A DNA stretch of 51,665 bases from Bacteroidales bacterium (GTDB lineage Bacteria; Bacteroidota; Bacteroidia; Bacteroidales; GCA-2748055). The position numbers were made by a program, and so were the translations under genes. The stretch covers positions 1 to 51,665 of the forward strand of contig JAIPBT010000029.1 of assembly GCA_021738565.1 (NCBI GenBank), read 5' to 3'. A model generated the notes under the pieces. The model saw nothing but the letters and a program-made list of their open reading frames with translations, was not told the DNA's origin and ran no database searches. Shown here one piece after another: positions 1-8,552 of the stretch (positions are counted from its first letter, which is position 1; every line of letters begins with the position of its first letter).

Positions 1-374
1 AGATAATTAAAAACTAAAAAATTTGATAATTTCGATATTGATACCGTGGAACCCTCATGTTATATTCATTCCCTGTTGCGAACGATAGTGCATGAGGGTT
101 TCACTAGTATATAATTTAGTTAAGCATTTATATTTCAGATAATTAAAAACTAAAAAATTTGATAATTTCGATATTGATACCGTGGAACCCTCATGTTATA
201 TTCATTCCCTGTTGCGAACGATAGTGCATGAGGGTTTCATTAGAAAATAATTAAGTTATACTATTAATATTCAGTCTATTATATCTTCAAAAAACAGATG
301 TCCTAATCCTAATGCCATGGAACCCTCATGTTATTTTTATTACCTTTTGCGAACGATAGTGCATGAGGGTTTCA
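1..374. repeat. Three-copy palindromic repeat block, about 136-nt period
   Basis: A 57-nt core occurs at 47-103, 183-239 and 318-374. Each core begins with TGGAACCCTCATG and ends with CATGAGGGTTTCA, so its ends form a 13-bp near-perfect inverted repeat around a loop of 31 nt that contains the invariant GCGAACGATAGTG. The first two copies also share the AT-rich 46 nt upstream, so 1-103 and 137-239 are identical at an offset of 136. The third copy has a diverged loop start and a different spacer. No gene lies in 1-412. I do not recognise the family; it could be a structured RNA array, a REP-like element or a small non-autonomous element. The array probably continues to the left of the window. 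Confidence 0.85.
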
Positions 375-412
375 TCTGTATATTTTTTGTGAGAAATATA
401 ATCAACAAAAAC

Positions 413-742
413 TCATAATTTTGCCTTGTACCTGTCTTTGTCCTCAAAAACATCCATCAAATAGGTTTTTGTTTTGAAAGTTGCTGAATGCATCACACCC
501 GCGGAAACAAAATACTGATCACCTTTTCTGAGTACCCTGGTTGTATCCCCGGTGGTAAGTTCCATTTCACCCTCGAAAATAACACCCCACTGGTCTCCGT
601 GTTTGTGTGCGGGGACTTCGCCGATTGGTTCGATCTCAAAATACACAACCTGTTGATGCTCACCTTGAAGCAAATATCCTTTTACACCATCGAAAGGAAT
701 GTCAGCTTCCGGCAGTTGTTTAATAATATCCGGATAGTCCAT
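413..742 (-). CDS. Small cupin-domain protein
   Basis: This 109-residue protein is a single cupin (cupin_2-like) barrel with no signal peptide, so it is probably cytoplasmic. The first cupin motif is visible around residues 46-56 as HKHGDQWG with a following glutamate (residues FEGEMEL), and the second motif is the GVMHSATF stretch near residue 82. The histidines would bind a metal ion. Cupins of this size act as dioxygenases, isomerases or sensors, and the sequence does not tell which. It stands alone, divergent from the VOC lipoprotein gene at 814, with the hairpin repeat block behind it. Confidence 0.75.
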   Translation of the reverse strand: MDYPDIIKQLPEADIPFDGVKGYLLQGEHQQVVYFEIEPIGEVPAHKHGDQWGVIFEGEMELTTGDTTRVLRKGDQYFVSAGVMHSATFKTKTYLMDVFEDKDRYKAKL

Positions 743-813
743 AGTACCGTGAAATTTTTTTTGTTAAATATAATGGAAGTAATTAGCTTCAGCATCAATT
801 TAACGCTATAAAT

Positions 814-1353
814 ATGATCAGGAATTTAATTTTATGGACCATGACCGCGCTCTTGTTCGCGGGATGCGCGGATCAGTCCGGAAACAGCAAAAAACAACAG
901 ACTATGCCTGATAGCAATGGAATCATACACATCGGTGTGGTAGTAAAAGACCTTGAAGAATCGTTGTATTTCTATCACCGGATACTGGGTATGAAAGAGG
1001 TGAGGGAATTCAGTATTGATGAGGATTTTGGCAATCGGTCGGGACTTTCAAGGGGTGTTCCCTTCAACGTGAAGGTTCTCCAGTTGAAAGAAGGAGAATA
1101 TTCAACAAACTGGAAGCTGATGAGCTTTGAAGAGCAATCCGTGATCCCGGAAAAGCAAAACATCCAGGATGATATTGGGGTTCAGTATGTTACGATTAAT
1201 GTTGAGAAACTGGAGCCTTATATCCGTCGACTTAAGGAGAACAACATTCAACTGCTTGGTAAAACCCCGGTTCCTTTGAGCAGCGACCGCCATTTTGTGC
1301 TGATAAAGGATCCGAACGGCATCTTCATTGAGTTGATAGGTCCGATGGAGTGA
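814..1353 (+). CDS. VOC (glyoxalase-fold) family lipoprotein
   Basis: The 179-residue protein starts with a lipoprotein signal peptide (lipobox LFAGC, cysteine 18) followed by a single vicinal-oxygen-chelate domain. The opening GIIHIGVVVKDLEESLYFY strand-helix and the closing IKDPNGIFIELIGP are typical of the glyoxalase/dioxygenase fold, with a glutamate in the expected metal-ligand place of the last strand. Most VOC enzymes are cytosolic, so an envelope-anchored one is unusual; a second exported VOC protein lies at 23731-24255. Substrate is unknown. The gene ends at the base immediately before the stop codon of the convergent PPK2 gene. Confidence 0.75.
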   Translation: MIRNLILWTMTALLFAGCADQSGNSKKQQTMPDSNGIIHIGVVVKDLEESLYFYHRILGMKEVREFSIDEDFGNRSGLSRGVPFNVKVLQLKEGEYSTNWKLMSFEEQSVIPEKQNIQDDIGVQYVTINVEKLEPYIRRLKENNIQLLGKTPVPLSSDRHFVLIKDPNGIFIELIGPME

Positions 1354-2178
1354 TCAATAGACCTGTGGGACAAACGTTTGTTCCGTGATCGGTGGTCTTA
1401 CATACCCTTCTTTATTGATTGGGGGAAGGCCCACTTTTTCCTTTTTGACCTCCTTGTAGGGGATTACCGAGAGCAAGTGAGAGATGCAGTTCAGCCGGGC
1501 CCTTCTTTTATCATCCGCGTTTACCACGTACCAGGGGCAGATCTTGGTATCGGTATAGGCGAACATCTCATCTTTTGCCCTTGAATATTCTACCCACCTG
1601 GTCCTGGATTCAAGGTCCATAGGACTGAATTTCCATCTTTTAAGCGGATCATCTATTCTGTCGCGGAACCTTTTTTCCTGCTCTTCATCACTTACGGAAA
1701 ACCAGTATTTAATAAGGATTGTTCCTGACTGGATCAGCATCTCTTCGAACCTTGGGCAGCTGCGTAGAAATTCCCAGTATTCTCCATCATTGCAAAAACC
1801 CATAACACGCTCAACCCCGGCCCTGTTGTACCAGCTTCGGTCAAACAAAACCATTTCACCGGTTGCCGGAAGGTGCGCGACATACCTTTGGAAATACCAT
1901 TGAGACTTTTCTTTTTCGGTAGGTACACCAAGGGCTACTACCCTGCAGATCCTGGGATTCAGTCTTTGAGTGATCCTTTTTATTACACCGCCTTTACCTG
2001 CGGCATCTCTGCCCTCAAAAAGAACCACCACCCTGAGCTCCTCTTTTTTTACCCATTCATGAAGTTTTACCAGTTCCAGCTGAAGTTTCTCCAGTTCCTT
2101 GAAATAAAATTTCTTATTCAGCCTGCCGGTCCTGGTCTCAGGATGCTTCTGTTTTTTATCTGATTTTTTGCTGGCCAT
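1354..2178 (-). CDS. ppk2: Polyphosphate kinase 2 family protein
   Basis: PPK2 enzymes use polyphosphate to phosphorylate nucleoside mono- or diphosphates in the cytoplasm. The Walker A loop is FEGRDAAGKGG (about residues 54-64) and the Walker B/lid region is VLFDRSWYNRAGVERV; both are diagnostic of PPK2. The start at 2178 (MASKKSDKK) is preferred over an upstream in-frame ATG because family N termini are lysine-rich and begin near here, giving 274 residues, a usual length for single-domain PPK2. Whether ADP or AMP is the acceptor cannot be decided by eye. No operon partner is apparent. Confidence 0.9.
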   Translation of the reverse strand: MASKKSDKKQKHPETRTGRLNKKFYFKELEKLQLELVKLHEWVKKEELRVVVLFEGRDAAGKGGVIKRITQRLNPRICRVVALGVPTEKEKSQWYFQRYVAHLPATGEMVLFDRSWYNRAGVERVMGFCNDGEYWEFLRSCPRFEEMLIQSGTILIKYWFSVSDEEQEKRFRDRIDDPLKRWKFSPMDLESRTRWVEYSRAKDEMFAYTDTKICPWYVVNADDKRRARLNCISHLLSVIPYKEVKKEKVGLPPINKEGYVRPPITEQTFVPQVY

Positions 2179-2259
2179 TGTGCAAAAATTTGAATACAAG
2201 TTACAAAAAAACTTATTTTATCTTTATCCTCTGTAAATTATTGACAGACTCTAAATAGT

Positions 2260-3351
2260 ATGAATATGAAATCTGACCGCTTACTTTCCATAGATTTCTT
2301 TCGCGGAATTACCATGTTCCTGCTCATAGGTGAATTTACACATATGTTTGCCTCCATGGCCGAACCGCGATTTGAAGGAGGGGTACTCTATTTTATAGGC
2401 ACCCAGCTGCATCATCACCCATGGAACGGTCTCAGGTTCTGGGACCTTGTTCAACCTTTCTTCATGTTCATCGTGGGGGTAGCGATTCCTTTTTCATCAG
2501 CCAAAAGGTTGGCAAGGGGTGACAGCAAGGCAAACCTTCTCCGGCATGCGCTGGTCAGGGCCGGGTTGCTGCTTTTTCTGGGTTGGGCACTCTATTGCAT
2601 TGGCCCGGGCAGAATAACTTTTCGTTTTCAGAATGTCCTTGCCCAGCTCTCGGTTACCTACCTGGTTGCATTTCTTATCAGGAATAAGAAAGACTGGATC
2701 CAGGTGGGGATTACTGTTTTACTGCTGCTGTCAACAGAGTTGTTATACAGGCTTTTTCCTGTTGCTGGTTTCGACCAACCCTTTACACCCGATAAGAATT
2801 TCGGCGCCTGGTTCGATATGCTTATTTCGGGGGAGTTATCAGGAGGCCACTGGGTTTCATTTAACGCGGTGCCGACCACGGCCCATACCGTGTGGGGAGT
2901 GCTTGTTGGAAAATTGCTGATGAGCAAACGCCCAAAACAGAACAAAATGGTGATCATGTTGATTTGGGGTGCGGCACTGGTGGTTGCCGGATACCTTCTT
3001 GATCCTGTAACACCCATTATTAAAAGAATTTCAACAACTTCCTTTGTTATTGTATCCGGAGGATGGAGTATCATTGCCATGGCTGTCTCCTATTACGTGA
3101 TTGACATCAAGGGATTCAGGAACTGGTCGTTGTTTTTTGCCATCGTGGGGATGAATCCTTTGTTCATTTACCTGTTTGCCCATGTGGGCGGAAGCGATCT
3201 TGTTTACAATGTATTCAAACCATTTACCTATTTTATGTTCAGCTGGACAGATGAGATATACGGCAGGATATTCACAAGTGCGGTTACATGGATGTTCCTG
3301 TGGTATATCTGCTACTGGTTGTATAAGAGGAACATATTCATCAGGATTTAA
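2260..3351 (+). CDS. NagX/HGSNAT-like membrane acyltransferase family protein
   Basis: A polytopic membrane protein of 363 residues with about ten hydrophobic helices. The N-terminal RLLSIDFFRGITMFLLI and the GLRFWDLVQPFFMFIVGVAIPFS stretch match the COG4299/DUF5009 family (NagX, related to heparan-alpha-glucosaminide N-acetyltransferase), which is thought to transfer acetyl groups across the membrane to glucosamine-containing sugars. Another in-frame ATG two codons downstream is equally possible as start. The gene is divergent from ppk2 and is followed by a palindromic REP-like element at 3355-3390. Confidence 0.8.
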   Translation: MNMKSDRLLSIDFFRGITMFLLIGEFTHMFASMAEPRFEGGVLYFIGTQLHHHPWNGLRFWDLVQPFFMFIVGVAIPFSSAKRLARGDSKANLLRHALVRAGLLLFLGWALYCIGPGRITFRFQNVLAQLSVTYLVAFLIRNKKDWIQVGITVLLLLSTELLYRLFPVAGFDQPFTPDKNFGAWFDMLISGELSGGHWVSFNAVPTTAHTVWGVLVGKLLMSKRPKQNKMVIMLIWGAALVVAGYLLDPVTPIIKRISTTSFVIVSGGWSIIAMAVSYYVIDIKGFRNWSLFFAIVGMNPLFIYLFAHVGGSDLVYNVFKPFTYFMFSWTDEIYGRIFTSAVTWMFLWYICYWLYKRNIFIRI

Positions 3352-3354
3352 TCA

Positions 3355-3390
3355 TCCTTCGTCCCGATATTTCATCGGGGCTACGGAGGA
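3355..3390. repeat. REP-like palindrome
   Basis: TCCTTCGTCCCGAT and ATCGGGGCTACGGAGGA form an imperfect hairpin directly after the acyltransferase stop codon. The CTACGG/CCTTCG arms resemble the palindromes at 38923, 39184 and 48941. There is no poly-T tail, so a role as a rho-independent terminator is uncertain; a dispersed REP element is more likely. Confidence 0.6.
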
Positions 3391-3481
3391 CGCGTAGAAA
3401 GATGTTTAATACCATGTTATTACAATTGTTAACATTATTTCCTGGAGGATGTTGTATTAACAAAGGATTGAGCAGTTCGTT

Positions 3482-4423
3482 ATGAAAGCAGTTTATATAG
3501 AACAATACGGCGGGCCGGAAAACCTGGTTTATGGAGAAATTGACCGGCCGGTTCCGGGGAAGCACGGGTTGCTGATTAAGATGAAGGCTGTATCGGTGAA
3601 TCCTGTCGACTGGAAAGTCAGGAATGGCAGGCTGAAATTCATTACCGGAAAGAAATTTCCGTTTGTCGTGGGTTCGGAATTATCAGGAGTTATTGAGCAA
3701 ACCGGGGAAGGAGTTTTGAAATTCAAAAAAGGAGACAGGGTTTATGCGTTACTTGGATACAGGGGTGGTGCGTGTGCTGAATATGTGGCAGTGAAGGAAA
3801 AACAGGCGATCGGGATACCTGATGAAATGTCGTTTGAAGATGCTTCAACAATTGCCATTGCAGGATTGGCAGCCTACCAGGCCTTTACCATACATTACCA
3901 GGTTAAGCCCGGGGATGAAGTGCTGGTGAACGGGGGATCCGGCGGAGTAGGATCCTATGCGGTCCAGATCGCGAAAATACTTGGTGCCAGGGTAACAGCG
4001 GTTTGCAGTGAACGCAACAGGGAATATGTTACGGAACTTGGCGCCGATGAAGTGATCAATTACCGGGAAGAGGATTTCAGGGAGCGAATAAGCGCTTATG
4101 ACGTAATTTTGGATGCGGCCTCAAATGCATCTTTTCGCGAAGTGAGGAATTCACTTACGAAGGGGGGGATGCTCATCAAGTTGAATTTATCATCAAGGTC
4201 CCTTGTAACCCAGGTTATGACAAAGTTGTTTTCTTCAAGAAAATTAAAGCTTATCCTTGTTAAGAACAGGAAACAGGACCTACAGTGGATCATTGACCAG
4301 ATTGTTGAGGGAAAGATCCGCGTTTTCATTGAAAAAGTCTACCCGCTTGAAAAAACGCGTGAAGCCCAGGAACAGAGTCAGACCGGAAGGGTACGCGGGA
4401 AACTGGTAATTAAGTCTTCTTAG
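3482..4423 (+). CDS. NAD(P)-dependent zinc-less alcohol dehydrogenase/quinone oxidoreductase family
   Basis: A 313-residue cytoplasmic medium-chain dehydrogenase/reductase. The N-terminal GroES-like part (MKAVYIEQYGGPENL, PVDWKVRNG, GSELSGVIEQTG) lacks the cysteine cluster of zinc alcohol dehydrogenases, so it belongs to the quinone-oxidoreductase branch. The nucleotide-binding motif VNGGSGGVGSYAVQIAK is at about residues 138-154. Substrate is likely an enone, quinone or aldehyde, but not determinable. It stands alone; a possible short hairpin lies just after it at 4428. Confidence 0.85.
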   Translation: MKAVYIEQYGGPENLVYGEIDRPVPGKHGLLIKMKAVSVNPVDWKVRNGRLKFITGKKFPFVVGSELSGVIEQTGEGVLKFKKGDRVYALLGYRGGACAEYVAVKEKQAIGIPDEMSFEDASTIAIAGLAAYQAFTIHYQVKPGDEVLVNGGSGGVGSYAVQIAKILGARVTAVCSERNREYVTELGADEVINYREEDFRERISAYDVILDAASNASFREVRNSLTKGGMLIKLNLSSRSLVTQVMTKLFSSRKLKLILVKNRKQDLQWIIDQIVEGKIRVFIEKVYPLEKTREAQEQSQTGRVRGKLVIKSS

Positions 4424-4427
4424 TGCT

Positions 4428-4454
4428 TGTCAATAAAGTTGGACTTTATGGACA
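4428..4454. terminator. Possible bidirectional hairpin between convergent genes
   Basis: ATAAAGT and ACTTTAT form a 7-bp stem with a TGG loop, extended by TGTC/GACA outside a bulge. It lies between the convergent oxidoreductase and DUF1593 genes, the right place for a shared terminator, but it is AT-rich and has no clear T-run. Confidence 0.35.
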
Positions 4455-4504
4455 GACACTTCTTAGACATTCAGGCTATCCTCTTTTAGAAGCAAAGGAA
4501 GAAT

Positions 4505-5596
4505 CTACTCAGGGCCCTGTTTTCCGTAAAGCCGGTCAACCTTTTGCAGCAATTCCCTGTACATTTCCTCCCGCTCATCAAGGAGGTGCTGGTAGCTGGC
4601 TTCAATGGCTTTTCCTGCATGTCTCCATGTATTGATCGGATCATCGTGCTTGTATTCGGAGCTTCCTGTCACATTGGTCCAGTAATTGGGCCGTGAATCA
4701 GGGAATGGCTGTTCAAAAATACCTGCCCAGGAACCACGTGCCGGGTTGTCGGGATCATTTTCAGGGTCGATCAGGTACAACACCGTGGGTGTATCGCCAA
4801 CCCGGAAATAATAGGCCCATTTAACACGGTCGGGCGATACCGCTTCTTCTATATGCTGACCGAGATTGCCGGCTTTTTCAGAAAGTTCGGTCATGATCTC
4901 GTATGGCCTTCCTCCATTGGGTCTTCCTCCATCTTCAGGAAGGGTCAGTTCTTTGAACATACCGTTGTAACCCCAGTCGTTTTCGATCCACCACATCTCA
5001 TCAAACCGCGGGTCCCCGAATATTCGGTTCCGGCCCGGACCATTCCAGTTGGGCAGTGTCCCGTCTCCTCCGTCTGATGGTGCCCTGAGGTTTGTGCCAA
5101 TGGTAAGAACGCGAATGTTTTCGCTTATTTCAGGTGCTTTTAGCAAAGCATCTTTCAGGATGTTCATGTTTCCCCAGACCAGGATGTACAGGGGCCTTTT
5201 ATCCTTTGCATTTGCTTCCCTGATAATTGCATTGATCGCTGAATCCCGGTTGGTTTGAAGGGCCTCATTGAAAAAATATTCCGGCTCCGGAAAACCCATC
5301 TCCCTGAAATTATTGGCAGGATCATTGTAATCAAGCCTGTAATTTTCAAGCACCCGTTCAGCAGCAGTGATCCCTCCAGGTTGTTCTCCCCGTCCGAATT
5401 TTTCCGGTATTATTGCTTTGATATCCAGTTGGTCTGCGTACCACAGTACATGACACAGGCTCTGGATATCATCCGGGTCACCGCAGCAAACCTGTATGTC
5501 GGTGGTGATGATCACCCTGTGTTTTACAGGTTTCCTGTTACAGGATGTTCCCGCTATGATCATTGTCAAGATGAAAGAAAGCAGCAAGGTTCTCAT
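4505..5596 (-). CDS. DUF1593 (nucleoside-hydrolase-like) lipoprotein
   Basis: The 363-residue protein has a lipoprotein signal (IAGTSC, cysteine 19) and then a fold related to inosine/uridine nucleoside hydrolases: RVIITTDIQVCCGDPDDIQSL carries the aspartate cluster expected at the calcium/ribose site, and YILVWGNMNILKDAL and LPNWNGPGRNRIFGDP follow as in DUF1593. This family occurs in Bacteroidota polysaccharide and glycoside utilisation regions and is thought to act on N- or O-glycosides outside the cytoplasm, but activity is little characterised. Only the N-terminal family domain is present; no C-terminal binding module is seen. Confidence 0.8.
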   Translation of the reverse strand: MRTLLLSFILTMIIAGTSCNRKPVKHRVIITTDIQVCCGDPDDIQSLCHVLWYADQLDIKAIIPEKFGRGEQPGGITAAERVLENYRLDYNDPANNFREMGFPEPEYFFNEALQTNRDSAINAIIREANAKDKRPLYILVWGNMNILKDALLKAPEISENIRVLTIGTNLRAPSDGGDGTLPNWNGPGRNRIFGDPRFDEMWWIENDWGYNGMFKELTLPEDGGRPNGGRPYEIMTELSEKAGNLGQHIEEAVSPDRVKWAYYFRVGDTPTVLYLIDPENDPDNPARGSWAGIFEQPFPDSRPNYWTNVTGSSEYKHDDPINTWRHAGKAIEASYQHLLDEREEMYRELLQKVDRLYGKQGPE

Positions 5597-5689
5597 TTTT
5601 CTAAATGGTTTTCCATGAATGAAATTGCTTTATTAGCGACTGGCAAACCTGCAAATTTAAAAATTTATTGCAAACACTATATACAGACA

Positions 5690-6310
5690 TCACCTGGTAC
5701 CGTACAGCCTGTCCCCTGCATCTCCAAGGCCGGGTAATATGTAGCCTTTTTCATTGAGCCTTTCATCAAGGGCCGCCAGGTATATGTCTACATCAGGATG
5801 GTCGGTTTCCACTTTTTCAACACCTTCGGGCGCTCCAACGATACAAACGAGTTTTATTTGTTTTCCGCCCTCCTTTTTTATATATGAAATGGCTTTTGAA
5901 GCGCTGCCTCCCGTTGCAAGCATAGGATCCAGCAACATGATCACGGCATCATTCAACAAAGGGGGAAGTTTTGCGTAATAGGACCTGGGCTCAAGGGTTT
6001 CATGGTCCCGGAACATTCCCAGGTGCCCCACTTTGGCCGTGGGGATCAGGTTGTTGATGCTGTCTGTCATTCCAAGTCCTGCTCTCAATATGGGTACAAT
6101 GATCACCTCCCTGGCAAGTTCCGAGGTGGTGCAGGATTGCAAAGGGGTTTCGATCTCTATTGTTCTAAGAGGCAAGTCCCTGCTTATCTCATAAGCCATG
6201 AGACCGGCAATTTCACTGAGGGTCTTCCTGAAATCTTTGGTACAGGTCTCTTTTTTTCTGAGGAGCGTTAGTTTGTGAGTGATCAGGGGATGTTCCAGGA
6301 GGTATAACAT
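5690..6310 (-). CDS. upp: Uracil phosphoribosyltransferase
   Basis: Catalyses uracil plus PRPP to UMP in pyrimidine salvage. The PRPP-binding loop LLDPMLATGGSASKAI and the uracil-binding C terminus GYILPGLGDAGDRLYGT are both present, and IVPILRAGLGM is characteristic. I chose the start at 6310 (MLYLLEHPLITHKL) because this aligns with the usual N terminus of the family; the upstream in-frame extension of 16 residues is not family-like. Length is then 206 residues, normal for Upp. It is monocistronic here. Confidence 0.93.
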   Translation of the reverse strand: MLYLLEHPLITHKLTLLRKKETCTKDFRKTLSEIAGLMAYEISRDLPLRTIEIETPLQSCTTSELAREVIIVPILRAGLGMTDSINNLIPTAKVGHLGMFRDHETLEPRSYYAKLPPLLNDAVIMLLDPMLATGGSASKAISYIKKEGGKQIKLVCIVGAPEGVEKVETDHPDVDIYLAALDERLNEKGYILPGLGDAGDRLYGTR

Positions 6311-6475
6311 AGCTGTTTTTAATTTTAAATGTAAAAAGAAAATCCGGAGTAACGGCATAAAATGGTTTTGTAGGAAGATGAATTTCCGCTGGCAGGGTTG
6401 AACTGAAGTTGCATGAAGTGATTTTTAATGTTATCTTGAACAATATTCAGATTATTTCAAACCAAAATACAAGGA

Positions 6476-7231
6476 ATGATGAAAATTAAAATTATGTTGC
6501 CATTGCTTGCAATTATCTGCTTCAGTTTGAATACTGTGGCACAGGAGTGTCCCAACCCTTCCGGAATACCCGAGGGGTTTGAAGTGCTGTTCAATGGTGA
6601 GGATTTTACCAACTGGATGGTACCGGAAGGTGACAATGGTCACTGGAATGTTATTGATGCAGTGATCGATTATGATGCCCAGAGTGAGGCAGCGGATAAA
6701 AACCTCTGGTCTGAGAATTCCTACGGTGATTTCATACTTTATGTCGACTGGAGGATCAAGGAAACGCCCTGGGAAAATCCAGGTGTACCTATTATTCTTC
6801 CGGACGGGAGTCATAAACTGAATGAAAAGGGGGAGGAGATAAGGATTCGGGTTCCCGATTCAGATTCCGGGATATTTCTCAGGGGAAGCAGTAAGTCACA
6901 GGTGAACATCTGGTGCTGGCCGGTTGGTTCAGGCGAGGTTTACGGTTACAGGATGGACAAAAACATGCCGGTTGATGTCCGTGCCGGTGTAACCCCGAAA
7001 ATGATAGCTGACAGGAACATCGGTGAATGGAATACCTTCAGGATTGAGATGAAAGGGGACAGACTTTCGGTGGACCTTAACGGTCAGCGGGTAATTGACA
7101 ATGCCCAATTGCCCGGGGTTCCTGAAGAAGGACCGATCGCATTGCAACACCATGGAAACAAGCGGGACGGTGAATGGGTGAGTCCCCCTTCGCTCGTACA
7201 GTTTAAAGATATTTATATCAAGGAACTTTAG
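6476..7231 (+). CDS. Secreted DUF1080 (3-keto-disaccharide hydrolase family) protein
   Basis: A 251-residue exported protein with a signal peptide ending near TVAQ (residues 1-22). The DUF1080 concanavalin-like jelly-roll begins with FEVLFNGEDFTNW and contains the DSGIFLRG strand and the GEWNTFRIEMKGDRLSVDLNG block typical of the family, ending with PIALQHHGN. Characterised relatives hydrolyse 3-keto-glycosides. This is the first of three DUF1080 paralogues in the window; it is longer than the one at 24374 through an insert at about residues 95-160. It is convergent with the ABC permease gene, with 7 nt between the stops. Confidence 0.85.
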   Translation: MMKIKIMLPLLAIICFSLNTVAQECPNPSGIPEGFEVLFNGEDFTNWMVPEGDNGHWNVIDAVIDYDAQSEAADKNLWSENSYGDFILYVDWRIKETPWENPGVPIILPDGSHKLNEKGEEIRIRVPDSDSGIFLRGSSKSQVNIWCWPVGSGEVYGYRMDKNMPVDVRAGVTPKMIADRNIGEWNTFRIEMKGDRLSVDLNGQRVIDNAQLPGVPEEGPIALQHHGNKRDGEWVSPPSLVQFKDIYIKEL

Positions 7232-7238
7232 CCTGAAA

Positions 7239-8552
7239 TTAACTTTTAAAGGCATATTTCACAAGGTTGGACAGTGAAGGTTTCTGCCCCTGGATGAGTA
7301 TTGCCGTTCTGAATATCCGAGCCCCTGCCCACACAGTGAACAATGTAAACAGGATAACCCCCACCAGGCCTACAATGGGTTGCCAGGTAGGTATCGTTAC
7401 AGGAGTTGCGATCCTTATCATCATGATTGTGGGGGTGAACGGTGGTATGAAGGCAAGGGTAGTCGCCAGTGTCCCTGTTGGATTGGAAATAATTGGAACG
7501 ATAAAAAATATAGGAAGGATCACAGGAAACATGGCAGGAAACTGAAGAGACTGTGCGTCTTTGTTGTCGTTGCACATGGCTCCGAGTGCTGCCATTGCAG
7601 AACCCACCATAATAATATAGAAGAACAGGTAGATAAAGAACCATACAAGGATATCCATGGGAACAATGTCGCCCACATCCAGGAAATTTACTGTGGCAAT
7701 GGCCCCAAAAATGTATACACCTGCAACAGTAAGGCCTACACCTATCCCTCCCATTACTTTGCCTGCCATGAACTGGAAAGGTGTTAATTTTCCGAGCAAC
7801 ACTTCAGCGATTTTTTCAGACTTTTCCTCCATTACCGAAACCAGCAATGGCACAGCACTCATAAGTGTCATCATGAACATGAGGATAACCACCACATAAG
7901 GGATCAGGAAAGTCTGCAATTCACTGGATTCTTTTGCATCTTTTGTCTCCCCTGTTTTTTCATCAACTTTTGCAAGGCCCATTGATTCAATGTTGTGCCA
8001 GGCAAACAGGACTGAGGTCATTTCGGGATCAAGGTTGAGTTCCTTTAGCCGCAGTTCCCTGAGGTAATTGTTTATGTTGTTTGAGAACCAGTACCTGGTA
8101 TCATCCATAAAACCATGCTCGGAATAGAATCTCAAATAATCTTCCTCAGTGGAATCTCCGGGATGAAGGATGTCTTTTCCTATTTCGATCAGGGCATGGT
8201 ATTTTTTCCCCCTGATCTTGTCTGATATTTTCAGTTTTTGCTTAAAAGGTTCATCATAATCAGGTTCTAAAAAATCGAGCAGGTAAGCCGGGGAAACCTT
8301 TTCACCTGTTTCGGAATAAATATCATTGCTGTTTCGCTGCTCTGCCTGTTCTGCCAGGTAGTCTTCAATAAGTCCACTGTGATCGATCACTGCAAAAGAC
8401 TTATCATCGGTGTTTTCATTGTTTTCAGTTAGGAGCGTAACAATCAAACTGCCGGCCATAAGAACAGGTACCAGTACAAGGCTGATGATAAAACTCCTGG
8501 TCTTTACTGCTGCAATGTATTCTCTCTTAAAAAGAACAATTATTTTACGCAT
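7239..8552 (-). CDS. ABC-2 type permease (NatB-like)
   Basis: A 437-residue membrane subunit of a NatAB-type exporter. One N-terminal helix (residues 16-38) is followed by a large extracytoplasmic domain to about residue 220 and then five or six helices, the ABC-2 layout. The motif LVSVMEEKSEKIAEVLLGKLTPFQFMAGK after the second helix is strongly conserved in NatB/YhaP-like permeases. It overlaps the ATPase gene by 8 nt, so the two are cotranscribed. Substrate is unknown; relatives are linked to sodium or drug export. Confidence 0.88.
   Translation of the reverse strand: MRKIIVLFKREYIAAVKTRSFIISLVLVPVLMAGSLIVTLLTENNENTDDKSFAVIDHSGLIEDYLAEQAEQRNSNDIYSETGEKVSPAYLLDFLEPDYDEPFKQKLKISDKIRGKKYHALIEIGKDILHPGDSTEEDYLRFYSEHGFMDDTRYWFSNNINNYLRELRLKELNLDPEMTSVLFAWHNIESMGLAKVDEKTGETKDAKESSELQTFLIPYVVVILMFMMTLMSAVPLLVSVMEEKSEKIAEVLLGKLTPFQFMAGKVMGGIGVGLTVAGVYIFGAIATVNFLDVGDIVPMDILVWFFIYLFFYIIMVGSAMAALGAMCNDNKDAQSLQFPAMFPVILPIFFIVPIISNPTGTLATTLAFIPPFTPTIMMIRIATPVTIPTWQPIVGLVGVILFTLFTVWAGARIFRTAILIQGQKPSLSNLVKYAFKS

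Noticed and set aside
1-374. CRISPR array
   Set aside because: Only three repeats of 57 nt with about 78-nt spacers; the spacers of copies 1 and 2 are related, and no cas gene is present.
1-374. Integron attC array
   Set aside because: The palindrome ends (GAACCC/GGGTTTC) do not fit the RYYYAAC/GTTRRRY boxes, and the spacers are too short for cassettes.
488-811. Plus-strand frame across the cupin gene
   Set aside because: Shadow of the cupin gene on the other strand; no domain or signal peptide.
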